Source: Paenibacillus_S sp043945595 (GTDB taxonomy: Bacteria > Bacillota > Bacilli > Paenibacillales > NBRC-103111). From it: a stretch of 64,000 bases of DNA. A program made the position numbers and the translations under genes. Position 1 is the stretch's first letter; each line of letters opens with the position of its first letter. The stretch covers positions 4,588,001-4,652,000 of the forward strand of contig NZ_JBIFNP010000001.1 of assembly GCF_043945595.1 (NCBI RefSeq). Direction: 5' to 3'. This document shows positions 8,887-17,701 of the stretch, one piece after another. The notes beneath the pieces were generated by a model. That model did not search any database, was not told the DNA's origin, and was given only the letters and a program-made list of their open reading frames with translations.

Positions 8887-9198
8887 TTATTCCATCGAAG
8901 TAGCCAGGTCTTTGATCCACGGAAGCCCCTTCGTCGGCTCAATATGGACCTCCGATTCGGGTACTGCGCGGATTGAGCACAGATAGCCCGCTTTGCCGTC
9001 CACGACCGCCATGCACTCCTTGCAGGCATTGGCCGACCGGCACGAATATCTCACCGCCAGCGACGTATCCTGATGCTCGCGAATCCAGAAGATCGCATCC
9101 AGCAGACTCATCCCGTCGTGGTACGGCACCTCGTAGTCTTCCGTTCTTCTGCCCGTCTCCGCATCGCCGCGGACGACATGCAATGTGACGTTTGCCAT
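8887..9198 (-). CDS. 2Fe-2S ferredoxin-like protein (SdhB/FrdB N-terminal domain)
   Basis: A 103-residue protein resembling only the N-terminal 2Fe-2S domain of succinate dehydrogenase/fumarate reductase iron-sulfur subunits. The C-terminal domain with the other clusters is absent. The ligand pattern is C-x5-C-x2-C-x11-C (SCRSANACKECM ... YLCS). The first spacing is one residue longer than the usual C-x4-C-x2-C of SdhB/FrdB. ATG 9198 (MANVTLHVVRGD) follows GGGGGG and lies 2 bp after the flavoprotein stop, so the two are almost certainly co-translated and likely partners. It probably passes electrons to or from that flavoprotein in the cytoplasm. Confidence 0.85.
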   Translation of the reverse strand: MANVTLHVVRGDAETGRRTEDYEVPYHDGMSLLDAIFWIREHQDTSLAVRYSCRSANACKECMAVVDGKAGYLCSIRAVPESEVHIEPTKGLPWIKDLATSME

Positions 9199-9200
9199 GC

Positions 9201-10933
9201 TTATTCCCCCCCTCGACTCGGTTGTGCCGGATCGGCTAGTGACAATTCCTCCATCGTCCACTGACGCTGCTCGTCCAGCCGGAACTTCGTGCTGACGGCG
9301 GTATCGTAGGCTTGGTCATAATCAAGACGCACATGCGCGCCCCGGGATTCCCGGCGGGCCAGCGCCCCGATGATGATCGCTTCGCTCAGCTTCAGCATAT
9401 GGAGCAATTCGAGCTTCTCCACCAGCGTCAGCGCATAAAATGCCTGCTTCGCCAGCGCGATGCCTTCCACGCGTCCGGTCAGCTCGCGCAGCTGCTCCAG
9501 CGCAAGGTTCAAGCTGGCTTCGGTCCGCAGCGGTCCTGCGCCTTCCCACATCAGCTGCTGCAGCTCGCGCTTCACCGAAAGCATGGCCGTCTCGTCCTTG
9601 TCCACCTCACGCGGATGCCACACCTGCTCCAGCCGCGCGAACTCCCGCGCCAGCTCCGCCTGCAGCCGTTCGGCCGAAGCCTGCCGGCGCTCCGCCTTCG
9701 CCGCGGACTCGGCCGCGGACTCGGCCGCGATGCGTCCGGTCACCAGCGCTTCCGTGATCGCGTTGCCCGACAGCCGGTTCGCGCCGTGCATGCCGTAGAT
9801 CAGCTCGCCGCAGGCGAACAGCCCCGGCACGGTCGTTTCCATGCGCGGGTTCACGCGGATGCCGCCCATCGTGAAGTGGGCCATCGGCGCGACTTCAACC
9901 ATATCCCGGGTCAAGTCGACGCCCTGGTTTTTCAGAATGTCGATCACTGGCCCGAACGCCGCTTTCAGCTTCTCTTCCGGCACCATGCGGAAATCGAGGT
10001 AGGCGCCGCCGTGCGGCGTGCCCCGGCCCGCTTCCACCTCTTTGAAGATCGCAAAGGTCGTCTGATCGCGCGCCGCGGTGTAATTGCCCGCGACTTCGTT
10101 GTTATATTTGTCCATAAATTCTTCCAAATTGCCGTTCAGCAGGCGGCCACCCAGCTTGTAGCGGAACGGGCCCACATGATCGGATCAATGCCGACGAGCG
10201 GCGGATGCAGATGAGCAATCGGGAAAAACTGCACCATTTCCATATCCCGCAGCTCCGCTCCCGCTTCAGCTGCCAGCATAAAGCCATCGCCGGTCATATT
10301 CGCCGATGCGCTGTTGCGCGCATAAATCTCGGTCAATCCGCCGGTGGCCAATATGACCGCGTTCGCCGCGATCGTGACCGGGCGGAACTGCTCCATCGTA
10401 AACCCGACCGCACCGACGACCACGCCGTCCTCCACGACCAGCTTCGTGATCATGATGTTCTTCAGCCGTTCGATCGCTTCGTCTTTCCAGATCGCCCGGC
10501 GCAGTCCCGCCGAGGTCGCGCCGCCCGTGTTCAGGATATCGACGTAGACGCAGCGGCGGCGTGAATGGCCCGGCGCCACGACCTGGGAATGCTTGCCGTC
10601 CGGCGTTCTCGCCCATTTGACTCCGTAGCCTTCGGCTTCGAGAATCAGCTCGGGTCCGCGGTCGACGATCGTGCGGACGATCTCCGGGTCCGCCATGCCG
10701 CGGCTGCCCTTCATCGTGTCTTCAAAATGAATGTCCGGGTTGTCCTCTTCGGCGTCTCCGAGCGCAACCGCTACGGTCATCTGCGCGAGAATCGTCGCGC
10801 CGCCCCGGCCTACGAGGCTCTTGTCGGCCAGCACGACCTTCGCGCCTTCCGCCGCGGCCGCTTTGGCTGCCATCATGCCGGCTGCGCCGGAGCCGATGAC
10901 CAGAACGTCTGTTTCAATATGCAAAGGATTCAT
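9201..10933 (-). pseudogene. Fumarate reductase/succinate dehydrogenase-like flavoprotein, 1-nt frameshift
   Basis: An FAD oxidoreductase of about 577 residues. It has the N-terminal dinucleotide fold VLVIGSGAAGMMAA, the substrate-site HSRRR, HFTMGGIRVNPRMETTVPGLFACGE and RLSGNAITEALVTGRIA, then the helical C-terminal domain. The frame breaks at about 10171: observed ATGTGGGCCCG reads MWARS, and one more G gives MWGPFRYKLGGRLLNG, joining the downstream frame. All motifs are intact on both sides, so a 1-nt sequencing error is as likely as a mutation. It lies between pxpA and the 2Fe-2S gene in one leftward run. There is no membrane anchor gene, so it is not a respiratory complex II. It probably oxidises or reduces a catabolic intermediate. 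Confidence 0.85.
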
Positions 10934-10955
10934 GAGTGTGCGCGCTCCTATCTGT

Positions 10956-11739
10956 CTATGAGGATTGTCCGGCGATGGTTTTGCCGATCGGCTGGACGGT
11001 AATGCCGGCCTGCTTCAAGGACTCGTTGATCGTTTGAGCGAATTCGAGCGCATGCACGCCGTCGCCGTGAATACAGATCGTGTCCGCTTGAATGCGGACG
11101 TCTTCCTGCTGCCGTGACAGCACTTTGCCCTCGTTGACCATGCGGATGACCTGCTTTACCGCCTCCTGGTCATCGGTGATCATCGCATCCGGCTGACGTC
11201 TGGGCGTCAGCGATCCGTTGGATTGGTACGTACGGTCGGAGAACACCTCGCTTGCAGTGCGCAGCCCGATCTTCGCTCCGGCCTTCAGCAGCTCGCTGTT
11301 GGCCAGTCCCAGCAAAATCAGCTCGGGATCGACCTTGTACACGGCTTCCGCGATCGCTTCCGCCAGCGCAGGGGTCACCGCCGCCATGTTGTATAATTCG
11401 CCGTGGGCTTTGACGTGCTGCATCGTGCCGCCCTCAGAGCGGACGAAGCCCCACAGCGAGCCGATTTGATAGACGACGATGTCGTACGCCTCCTGCGGCG
11501 AAATATCCATCTTCCGCCGGCCGAAGCCGATCAGGTCCGTGCAGCCCCGGATGCGCGCCGATGCCGACACCGTGCTCCAGCGCCAGCTTGACCGTTTTGC
11601 GCATCGTCCCGGCATCCCCGGCATGAAACCCGCAGGCAATGTTGGCCGAGGTTACATAGGACAAAATTTCCGCGTCTCGGCCCAGGCTGTACGCCCCGAA
11701 GCTTTCCCCCATATCGCAATTCAGATCCACATATCTCAT
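10956..11739 (-). pseudogene. pxpA: 5-oxoprolinase subunit A (LamB/YcsF family), 1-nt frameshift
   Basis: PxpA works with PxpBC in ATP-dependent opening of 5-oxoproline to glutamate. The family signature DLNCDMGESFG is at the N-terminus, followed by ANIACGFHAGDAGTM, GIGAHPG and, later, VKAHGELYN and DTICIHGDGVHA. The frame shifts at about 11534-11540: observed GCACGGACCTG reads GLHGPDR, and removing one G gives HPGLHDLIGFGRRKMDIS. With that fix the length is about 260 residues, normal for the family. The second ATG (11739) is 10 nt after GGAGG; the first (11745) is only 4 nt away. It is separated from pxpC by about 130 bp. Confidence 0.87.
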
Positions 11740-11870
11740 TGGCATTGTTCCTCCTCTGATTTTTTGATCGCCGTATCCTTGATCGCTGTTTCCTGATGAA
11801 CCGCTATTCCTGCTTGATCGTCACGTCCTGCTCGCTCGATCGCTATAATCTGATTATCATTGCTTTCTTA

Positions 11871-12883
11871 TCACATAAAACGCATCGGAATGCTTTTTCT
11901 TAAAAAATCCAGGTTCAGCTCCGTCATCAAGTGAACCTCCTGCGCTTCCTGCAGATCGACCTGCTGGAAGCGGACGCTGCTGCCGATTTGCGCCTGCGCC
12001 AGCAAGGGCAGGTCTGCCGAGATGACCTGCGCGATCTTCGGGTAACCCCCGGTTGTCTGCCGGTCCGCCATCAGCACGATCGGGTTGCCGTCCGGCGGCA
12101 CCTGGATCGTCCCGAACGTCACCGGCTCGGACAGCATCTCCCGGCGCTCGCGCATCTGCAGCGGCTGCCCCGCCAAGCGGTAGCCCATCCGGTCCGACTG
12201 CGGCTGGACTTTAAACTCCGCCGAGAAGAACGTCTCGAGGCCCGCCTCATCGAACAGCTCAAACTGCGCGCCAGGGAGAACCCGAAGCTTCGGATTGGCT
12301 TCGTAAGCGGGCATCAGCTCGTAGGAGACGCGCCAGGCCACCGAAGCAAACGGCGCACCGCCCGCCTGCCCGCCGCGGAGCCGCTCGAGGATCCGCGAGC
12401 CGAGCGCGGTCACAGGCTTCGTGCGAAGCCGATCGCCCGCCTTCAGCGCCCGGCCCTCGAAGCCGCCGAGCCCGGCGCGCAGATAGGTCGAGCGGCTGCC
12501 CATCCGCTGCGGCACGTCGAAGCCGCCGGCGACGGCAAGATAGCAGCGGCAGCCTTCGCGGGCGGAGCCGAACTGCAGCGTCGCCCCGGCCGGGACATAA
12601 ACCGGCCGCCATAGCGGCACGGGGTCCCGTCGATGCGGGGCGACAAGTCCGAGCCGCCGATCGCGATCAGCGCCGGCGCGTCGAAGGTCAGCACCGGGCC
12701 GATCACCGTGATCTCGAGCGACGCTTCGTCCTCCCCGTTGCCGACGAGCAGATTCGCCGCCTTGTGCGCGAAGCTGTCCATTGCGCCGCTGGCGATGACG
12801 CCGTATTTCTGGTAGCCGTACCGGCCCGCATCCTGCAGCGTGGAGAGCAGGCCCGGTTTATGCACCTGCATCGTTGTAGTCAT
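11871..12883 (-). pseudogene. pxpC: 5-oxoprolinase subunit C (biotin-dependent carboxyltransferase/KipA family), 1-nt frameshift
   Basis: Motifs in order: VHKPGLLSTLQDAGRYGYQKYGVIASGAMD, ITVIGPVLTF and IAIGGSDLSP, then after the shift VPAGATLQFGSAREGCRCYLAVAGGFDVP, GSRSTYLRAGLGGFEGRALKAGD and DRQTTGGYPKIAQV. All are hallmarks of PxpC/KipA. At about 12620 one base is missing within GGCACGGGGTCCCG; restoring a G gives DGTPVPLWRPVYVP and a normal length of about 337. The start ATG 12883 overlaps the pxpB stop as ATGA, with GGGGAGGGG upstream, so translation is coupled to pxpB. Confidence 0.88.
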
Positions 12884-13605
12884 CGGCTGTCCCCTCCCCA
12901 TTGGTCATACTCCTTGCGGGTAATCGGGTAAAAGCGGATTCTATCGCCCGCTTCAAGCAGCGTCGGCGGCTGCCTGTCCGGCAGAAACAACGCCAAAGGC
13001 GTCCGGCCGATCAGCTGCCAGCCGCCCGGCGTCTCGATCGGATAGACGCCGGTCTGTTCCCCGGCGATGCCGACCGTGCCCGGCGGGATGGCCAGCCTTG
13101 GCGTCTGCTTGCGCGGCGCCGCGATCCGCGGATCCATGCCGCCCAGGTAAGGAAAGCCCGGGGCGAAGCCCAGCATGTAGACCAGGTACGAGCCGCCGGC
13201 ATGAATCTCGATCACTTCCTCCGTGCGGAGCCCGTTGATCTCGGCGACATGCTCCAAATCGACGCCGAATTCATCCCCGTAGCAGACGGGAATCTCAACA
13301 ATCCGCGGCTCGGACACGGCACCTTCCTGGATATGCTCCAGCATCTCGATCAGCCGCCGCTTCACCCCGTCATAGGGATAGCGGATCTCTCCCTGAGCCA
13401 TCCCTTGGCTATCTTTTAGAAAAATGCGAACCGGGTCATAAACGACCGTCACCGAGGTGAAGGCCGGAATATATTCCACCAGGCCATCGAACGGATGGCT
13501 GTCGAGATAGTCGGAAAACACGCTGACCTTCGTGTGCGTCTCCTCATCGACCCGTTCGCCGAGCTTGACTACAATGGCGCAATCCCCCAGCGGGGACATT
13601 TCCAA
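12880..13605 (-). CDS. pxpB: 5-oxoprolinase subunit B (KipI family)
   Basis: Intact KipI/PxpB of about 240 residues. MSPLGDCAIVVKLG is at the N-terminus, followed by VPAFTS-like VEYIPAFTSVTVVYDP, then IPVCYGDEFGVDLEHVAE, YMLGFAPGFPYLGGMD, and PRLAIPPGTVGIAGEQTGVYPIETPGGWQLIGRTP. With PxpA and PxpC it forms 5-oxoprolinase; in Bacillus subtilis the homologue KipI also inhibits the sporulation kinase KinA. The start is unclear. A strong GGAGGGG at about 13620 precedes in-frame ATT, TTG (13605) and ATG (13599) codons; the annotated TTG is about 15 nt from it. An ATT start near 13616 would fit the fold better but is too close to the site. Confidence 0.9.
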   Translation of the reverse strand: MEMSPLGDCAIVVKLGERVDEETHTKVSVFSDYLDSHPFDGLVEYIPAFTSVTVVYDPVRIFLKDSQGMAQGEIRYPYDGVKRRLIEMLEHIQEGAVSEPRIVEIPVCYGDEFGVDLEHVAEINGLRTEEVIEIHAGGSYLVYMLGFAPGFPYLGGMDPRIAAPRKQTPRLAIPPGTVGIAGEQTGVYPIETPGGWQLIGRTPLALFLPDRQPPTLLEAGDRIRFYPITRKEYDQWGGDSR

Positions 13606-13791
13606 ATACCGAATATCAATCCCCTCCTTCGTACGTTACGGGTTTTCGCTCCAAGCTGCCTTAAGCCGCTCCACTGTCACACGTCCCTTGGCAATGTGCC
13701 GCATGGAATGGAGGGCTTCTATGCTTCCCCTGCTCCATTGTCCTATCTCCGCTGCCGATTGTGCGCCCCGCAGCGTCTAATGAAACAGGTC

Positions 13792-13854
13792 AGCCCCAAG
13801 CCGGCCTCGCCCAGATAGTCAACCTATCTGAACTATGGCTAGATTCTCGGGGCT
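13792..13854 (-). promoter_or_regulatory. Folded element in the pxp operon leader
   Basis: The outer arms AGCCCC (13792-13797) and GGGGCT (13849-13854) pair. Inside, CAGATAG (13812-13818) pairs with CTATCTG (13824-13830). It lies between the palindromic operator and pxpB, so it would be in the 5' untranslated RNA. I recognise no known riboswitch class. Confidence 0.4.
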
Positions 13855-13857
13855 AAA

Positions 13858-13876
13858 AATTCCGTTTTACGGAATT
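13858..13876. promoter_or_regulatory. Candidate IclR operator upstream of the pxp operon
   Basis: A 19-bp perfect palindrome, AATTCCGTTTTACGGAATT. A second, imperfect one (ATTTCCGATATTCGAAAT) follows at 13879-13896. The core TTCCG-n5-CGGAA matches the site at 15473-15487 by the IclR and MFS genes. Palindromes of this type and length are typical for IclR-family regulators. Binding is inferred. Confidence 0.65.
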
Positions 13877-13930
13877 ACATTTCCGATATTCGAAATAGAT
13901 TATAAATTCATTATAGTTCCAACCTGCTTG

Positions 13931-15316
13931 TTAGGCAATCCCGGTTTCCTCGTTCTCCACATCCTGGCCGATCGGCTCCCATTTGATCAATAGGGTTGCC
14001 AGCAGACCGAGAATCGGAACGATAGCCAGCAGCAGCAGCGTATTGTATAAGCCCGCCATAGCCAGTACAACCGGGAAGAGGAAGAAGCCCAGGATACTGC
14101 CGACCCGTGTAATGCCTTGACCAAACCCGGCCCCCAGTCCGCGAAGCTCTGTCGGGTAGGACAAGGTTGCCATGGTCATGCCCTGCGAGCCCGGACCGAA
14201 CGCGTGACCGAATATAAATGCGGCCAGCAGCACGGCGGAAGCTCCAATATAGGCGTTGCCGATCGTTCCCATTACGAGAAGACCGAGTCCGGCAACGATA
14301 TAGCCGATAATCGACAGCTTGCGAACGCCCCAACGGGTATTCAGCGACGCGCCCAGGAAACCGCCGAGGGCGCCGAACAAATTAAAGACAATGGTACCCG
14401 TAATGGCATAAATAACGCCTTTTCCGAACAGGATGGTAGAAATCGTCGGGATATAGAAACCTACCGCAAAATATTCCATACTCTGGGTGAACGTGATAAT
14501 CGAAGCCAGCAAAGTTCTTAATTTGTATTTGCCTTGAAAGATCGCTTTGTAAGAAACCTTTTCCTTGTTTACCTGCTCAGCGCTCACTTTGACAGCCGGA
14601 TGAACATTCACTTGAATGTTATAGGTTTTCCGGATCACCTTGGCGCTTTCCTCCAGTGACAAATGATGAGCTGCCCAAAGCGGGCTTTCATTCATATAAA
14701 AATACCGCAGGAACAAAACGATAAGAGCAAAAACCCCGCCAAGACCAACCGACCATCTCCAAATATATTCATGCTGATTCAGAAAATAGAACGGCAGCGC
14801 GATCAGGCCGGTAACCGATGCGGCGCTGAACCACAGAGGGCACCAGAGCGTAACGTTGGCCCCTTTTTTCTTCAGGTTGCTGTATTCCGCAATGAAGCTT
14901 AAGGCTACAGGGATATCCAGGCCGACCCCGATCCCCATCAGCAGCCGGAAAAAGACAAGCCAGCCAAAGTTCGGAGACAACGCTGCGCCGAGCGCTGCAA
15001 AAACCATCAAAAACAAGTCGATCAAAAACATTTTGTTACGGCCGAATTTATCGGTATAATAACCGCCAAAGACCGCGCCGAGCAAAGAACCAACGGCCAT
15101 AATCGCCGTCAGGCTGCCCAGCTCCACGGCCGTCAGACCGAACTGCTGCTGAAGCTGCGCCGTACCAATGCCGATGCTTGTAAAGTCATAGGCGTCGACA
15201 AACACGCCTGCGAGCGCCAGCAAAATAATTTTAAACCCGGGCTTGCTTACCGGATTGGAGTTGATGAAATCAACAATGTCCCGTCTGCTTCTTACTTCTA
15301 ATACTTGTCCACTCAT
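13931..15316 (-). CDS. MFS transporter (sugar/aromatic-acid symporter type)
   Basis: A 461-residue, 12-segment major facilitator. After a cytoplasmic N-terminus the first segment (IILLALAGVFVDAYDFTSIG) carries the DxYD-type motif of the metabolite:proton symporter group. GGYYTDKFGRNKMF is the loop 2-3 signature (GX3DRXGRRX) and RLLMGIGVGLDIPV is segment 4. It has the long central loop and a second six-segment half with SYPTELRGLGAGFGQG. ATG 15316 is preceded by AAGGGG at 10 nt. Its promoter region shares a palindrome with the pxp leader, so it probably imports the substrate of that operon. The substrate itself cannot be read from sequence. Confidence 0.85.
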   Translation of the reverse strand: MSGQVLEVRSRRDIVDFINSNPVSKPGFKIILLALAGVFVDAYDFTSIGIGTAQLQQQFGLTAVELGSLTAIMAVGSLLGAVFGGYYTDKFGRNKMFLIDLFLMVFAALGAALSPNFGWLVFFRLLMGIGVGLDIPVALSFIAEYSNLKKKGANVTLWCPLWFSAASVTGLIALPFYFLNQHEYIWRWSVGLGGVFALIVLFLRYFYMNESPLWAAHHLSLEESAKVIRKTYNIQVNVHPAVKVSAEQVNKEKVSYKAIFQGKYKLRTLLASIITFTQSMEYFAVGFYIPTISTILFGKGVIYAITGTIVFNLFGALGGFLGASLNTRWGVRKLSIIGYIVAGLGLLVMGTIGNAYIGASAVLLAAFIFGHAFGPGSQGMTMATLSYPTELRGLGAGFGQGITRVGSILGFFLFPVVLAMAGLYNTLLLLAIVPILGLLATLLIKWEPIGQDVENEETGIA

Positions 15317-15472
15317 TAACGTGCGACCCCTTCCTATTGCTTTCCTGATGTATATCCCGGCCTATCCCCAATACTTTCCTGCTTATGATCCGGTTCTCGC
15401 TGCTTTTCCATACCTAAGCCTTCTGACACAACCCCATTTCCTTTTTATTGTTGATAGCTCCTTTATTCCAAA

Positions 15473-15487
15473 TTCCGTATTTCGGAA
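15473..15487. promoter_or_regulatory. Candidate IclR operator in the MFS/iclR intergenic region
   Basis: TTCCGTATTTCGGAA is a perfect 15-bp palindrome with the same half-sites as 13858-13876. A second inverted motif (TTTAAATCCGAAATTTAAA) follows at 15489-15507. It sits 157 bp upstream of the MFS start and about 200 bp upstream of the regulator gene, so one site could control both and give autoregulation. Confidence 0.65.
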
Positions 15488-15687
15488 CTTTAAATCCGAA
15501 ATTTAAACCCTATATATACGATCATTATAGTCGGTATTTTGCAAAAATCAAGAAAAAATTTTCATATTTTTATCATAATCCTCAGGAGAGAGGTTGGGAT
15601 TCATTCTGCATCCGTTGTATACTTAATAACGGCCCCTTAAATGGTCTCCAATCATCCCATATTCAAACACGCAAGCAGGAGGAACAA

Positions 15688-16449
15688 GTGCAAAACAAAA
15701 ATAAGACCGTTGTAAGGTTCATGGATCTTCTTAATCTATTCTTGAATCACATGAAGCTCAACATAAACGAAATGGTGCAGCTTTCCGGCATCCCCAAAAC
15801 ATCCGTCCATCGAATGATCGGTTCCTTAGAAGAGATGGGATTTCTGCATAAGGATAAAGATGGCCGCTACTCGCTTGGCCTGCTGTTCCTGCAGTTTGGA
15901 AATCTGGTCGCGGAACGGCTGGATATCCGGCATATCGCTTTAGAAGGAATGCAAAAGCTGCGCGACGAGATCGGAGAAGCCGTCCATCTGGTTCTGCGGG
16001 ATGGTAATGAGTCCATCTACATCGAAAAGCTGGATACGGATCATCCCGTGAGGCTTTTTACGAAGATAGGCAAAAAAGCGCCGCTTTATGCAGGCGCCTC
16101 CTCGCGTATTATTCTTGCATTTATGCCGGAGCAGGAACGAGAGGCTTATTTGAAAGAGGTGGAATTGAAGCCTGTCGCCTCCGGTACCATCATCAGCAAA
16201 GAGGAGCTGAGTGCCTCTCTGGCGCTTTCCAGACAGACGGGATACAGCTTCAGCCGTTCCGAGCTGGAGAATTACACCGCGGAGTTAAGCGCTCCCTTAT
16301 TCGATCATTCCGGTCAAATTATTGCCGCGCTTAGTATTGCGGGACTTGAAGTGCATTTTGGGGAAGAGCAGCTGCCTAACCTTATTCAGAAGGTTACATC
16401 CGCTGCGCATGAAATATCCCGGAAGCTTGGGTATATCGGGCAGGGCTAG
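15688..16449 (+). CDS. IclR-family transcriptional regulator
   Basis: A 253-residue regulator. The N-terminal winged helix is VVRFMDLLNLFLNHMKLNINEMVQLSGIPKTSVHRMIGSLEEMGFL. The C-terminal effector domain has VHLVLRDGNESIYIEKLD, KAPLYAGASSRIILAFMPE and the IclR signature ending AALSIAGLEV. GTG 15688 is chosen because AGGAGG (15677-15682) stands 5 nt before it; a longer upstream open frame has no site and would give an atypically long N-terminus. It is divergent from the MFS gene and near two matching palindromes, so it is the likely regulator of the MFS and pxp genes. Whether it represses or activates is unknown. Confidence 0.92.
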   Translation: MQNKNKTVVRFMDLLNLFLNHMKLNINEMVQLSGIPKTSVHRMIGSLEEMGFLHKDKDGRYSLGLLFLQFGNLVAERLDIRHIALEGMQKLRDEIGEAVHLVLRDGNESIYIEKLDTDHPVRLFTKIGKKAPLYAGASSRIILAFMPEQEREAYLKEVELKPVASGTIISKEELSASLALSRQTGYSFSRSELENYTAELSAPLFDHSGQIIAALSIAGLEVHFGEEQLPNLIQKVTSAAHEISRKLGYIGQG

Positions 16450-16456
16450 ATAGCTA

Positions 16457-16523
16457 GGCAGCCTCCAGGCTGCCCCGAAACGCAGGTGGGGTATCTTCTG
16501 AGGGAGGGGATAACCCACCTGCG
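16457..16523. repeat. Two strong hairpins after the iclR gene
   Basis: GGCAGCCT (16457-16464) pairs with AGGCTGCC (16467-16474). CGCAGGTGGG (16481-16490) pairs with CCCACCTGCG (16514-16523), with a further TATC/GATA pair inside. Neither has a T run, so they are not classical terminators. They may limit read-through or stabilise the message. Confidence 0.6.
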
Positions 16524-16604
16524 TCCCCACCATGTGAGGGAGGTCTCTCCCCCAAAGGGCAGGGCGGGCGTCGTTCCGTTAAGCTCAAACTAAAGCAAGC
16601 TGGG

Positions 16605-17555
16605 CTAGGGCAGCAGCACAATCCCGCCAATGCCTATAAGCACCAGCAAACTCCCTGCAATCACCCGCAGGGTGATGCCTTCCTGATTTTTTAACAGAAA
16701 GTAGCTGAGAGGAATAACCAGCAGCGGCTGCGCCGTGGTGATCAGCGTAGCAATGGCAACCGGTATGTAATGCATGGCGGCAATTTGTCCGATTTGCGCC
16801 GAAATGGTCAGCATGCCGCTCAGCGCATATAACCGGACGGCCTTGGGATCGGCGGTTCGCAAGGAAGAGGTAATCTGTCTTGCCTTTTTATTGAGCAAGA
16901 TCTGCAGCATGACGCCGGTCAAAGCGCCGAGAAAGCCTCCGAGCACCGGCTCGTTCCAATCCTGAATTCCCGATCCGCGCGTAATATTGCCCAGCGCATA
17001 GGAAATCGATCCCAATAATGCCAGTGCGGCTCCCGGCTGGATGAGCCCGTACCAGCTTTGCCAGCCCGAAGCTTTCCTGTGTTGTGCCAAAGAAACATCT
17101 TCTTGCAAGCCTGCGGCGACGTATTTCCCCGACGGGTTATAGCTGACCGCAAAAAGGCCCGCCAGAACGACCAATACCCCCGCAAACTCCCAGTAAGACA
17201 AGGTTTCGTCCAGAAACAGCCATGCCATGAGAAAAGTGAACAGCGGGCTGCTGACCATAAAGGTGCTGGCTTTGGCCGGGCCTAGTTTGGCGATCGAATC
17301 GAAATACATCGAACGCCCCAAGTAAGACGCGAAAATGCCGGATATGACAAACATAAAGAAACCGAAAGGGTGAAATGCCACAGGATCGTCCATCACCATG
17401 AGACGAATGAGAAACAAACAGCCGGAGAACAGCACATTCACCGAAATCGAAATCATAAATCCAATGTCCAGGCTGAGCCGCCCGCTGGCAGCCTTGGTTA
17501 CAATCACGTTCAAGGAAAACATCAGCAGCGATAAAATAGCAAATAATTCCCCCAT
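16605..17555 (-). CDS. EamA/DMT-superfamily permease
   Basis: A 316-residue protein of ten predicted membrane segments in two EamA repeats (first from ELFAILSLLMFSLNVIVTKA, second from GAALALLGSISYALGNITRG). The typical ends are present: ASTFMVSSPLFTFLMAWLFLDE in the first repeat and VAIATLITTAQPLLVIPLSYFLL in the second. Such proteins export or import small metabolites; the substrate is not predictable. ATG 17555 has GGAGG 8 nt upstream, which rules out the longer MKSN start. It is convergent with iclR. Confidence 0.88.
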   Translation of the reverse strand: MGELFAILSLLMFSLNVIVTKAASGRLSLDIGFMISISVNVLFSGCLFLIRLMVMDDPVAFHPFGFFMFVISGIFASYLGRSMYFDSIAKLGPAKASTFMVSSPLFTFLMAWLFLDETLSYWEFAGVLVVLAGLFAVSYNPSGKYVAAGLQEDVSLAQHRKASGWQSWYGLIQPGAALALLGSISYALGNITRGSGIQDWNEPVLGGFLGALTGVMLQILLNKKARQITSSLRTADPKAVRLYALSGMLTISAQIGQIAAMHYIPVAIATLITTAQPLLVIPLSYFLLKNQEGITLRVIAGSLLVLIGIGGIVLLP

Positions 17556-17701
17556 CAATAATCCTCCACCATTTGATTTCATGATCTATGCCAGACAGGC
17601 GTGCCTATGATAAAACCGTCTATCGACACCGCTTCATGGATTTTCGAACGAAGAAAAAGGATCCCAGCGATCCGCCGGCATCCCCCTGTTTATTTTACCA
17701 C

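Noticed and set aside
9312..10214. 300-codon plus-strand frame opposite the flavoprotein gene
   Set aside because: The translated residues are Arg/Gln/Leu-rich with no motif, and the sense strand has a complete enzyme signature.
11746..11870. Degenerate TTGATCG tandem repeats between pxpA and pxpC
   Set aside because: The units are few, irregular and imperfect, so I do not list them as a repeat feature.
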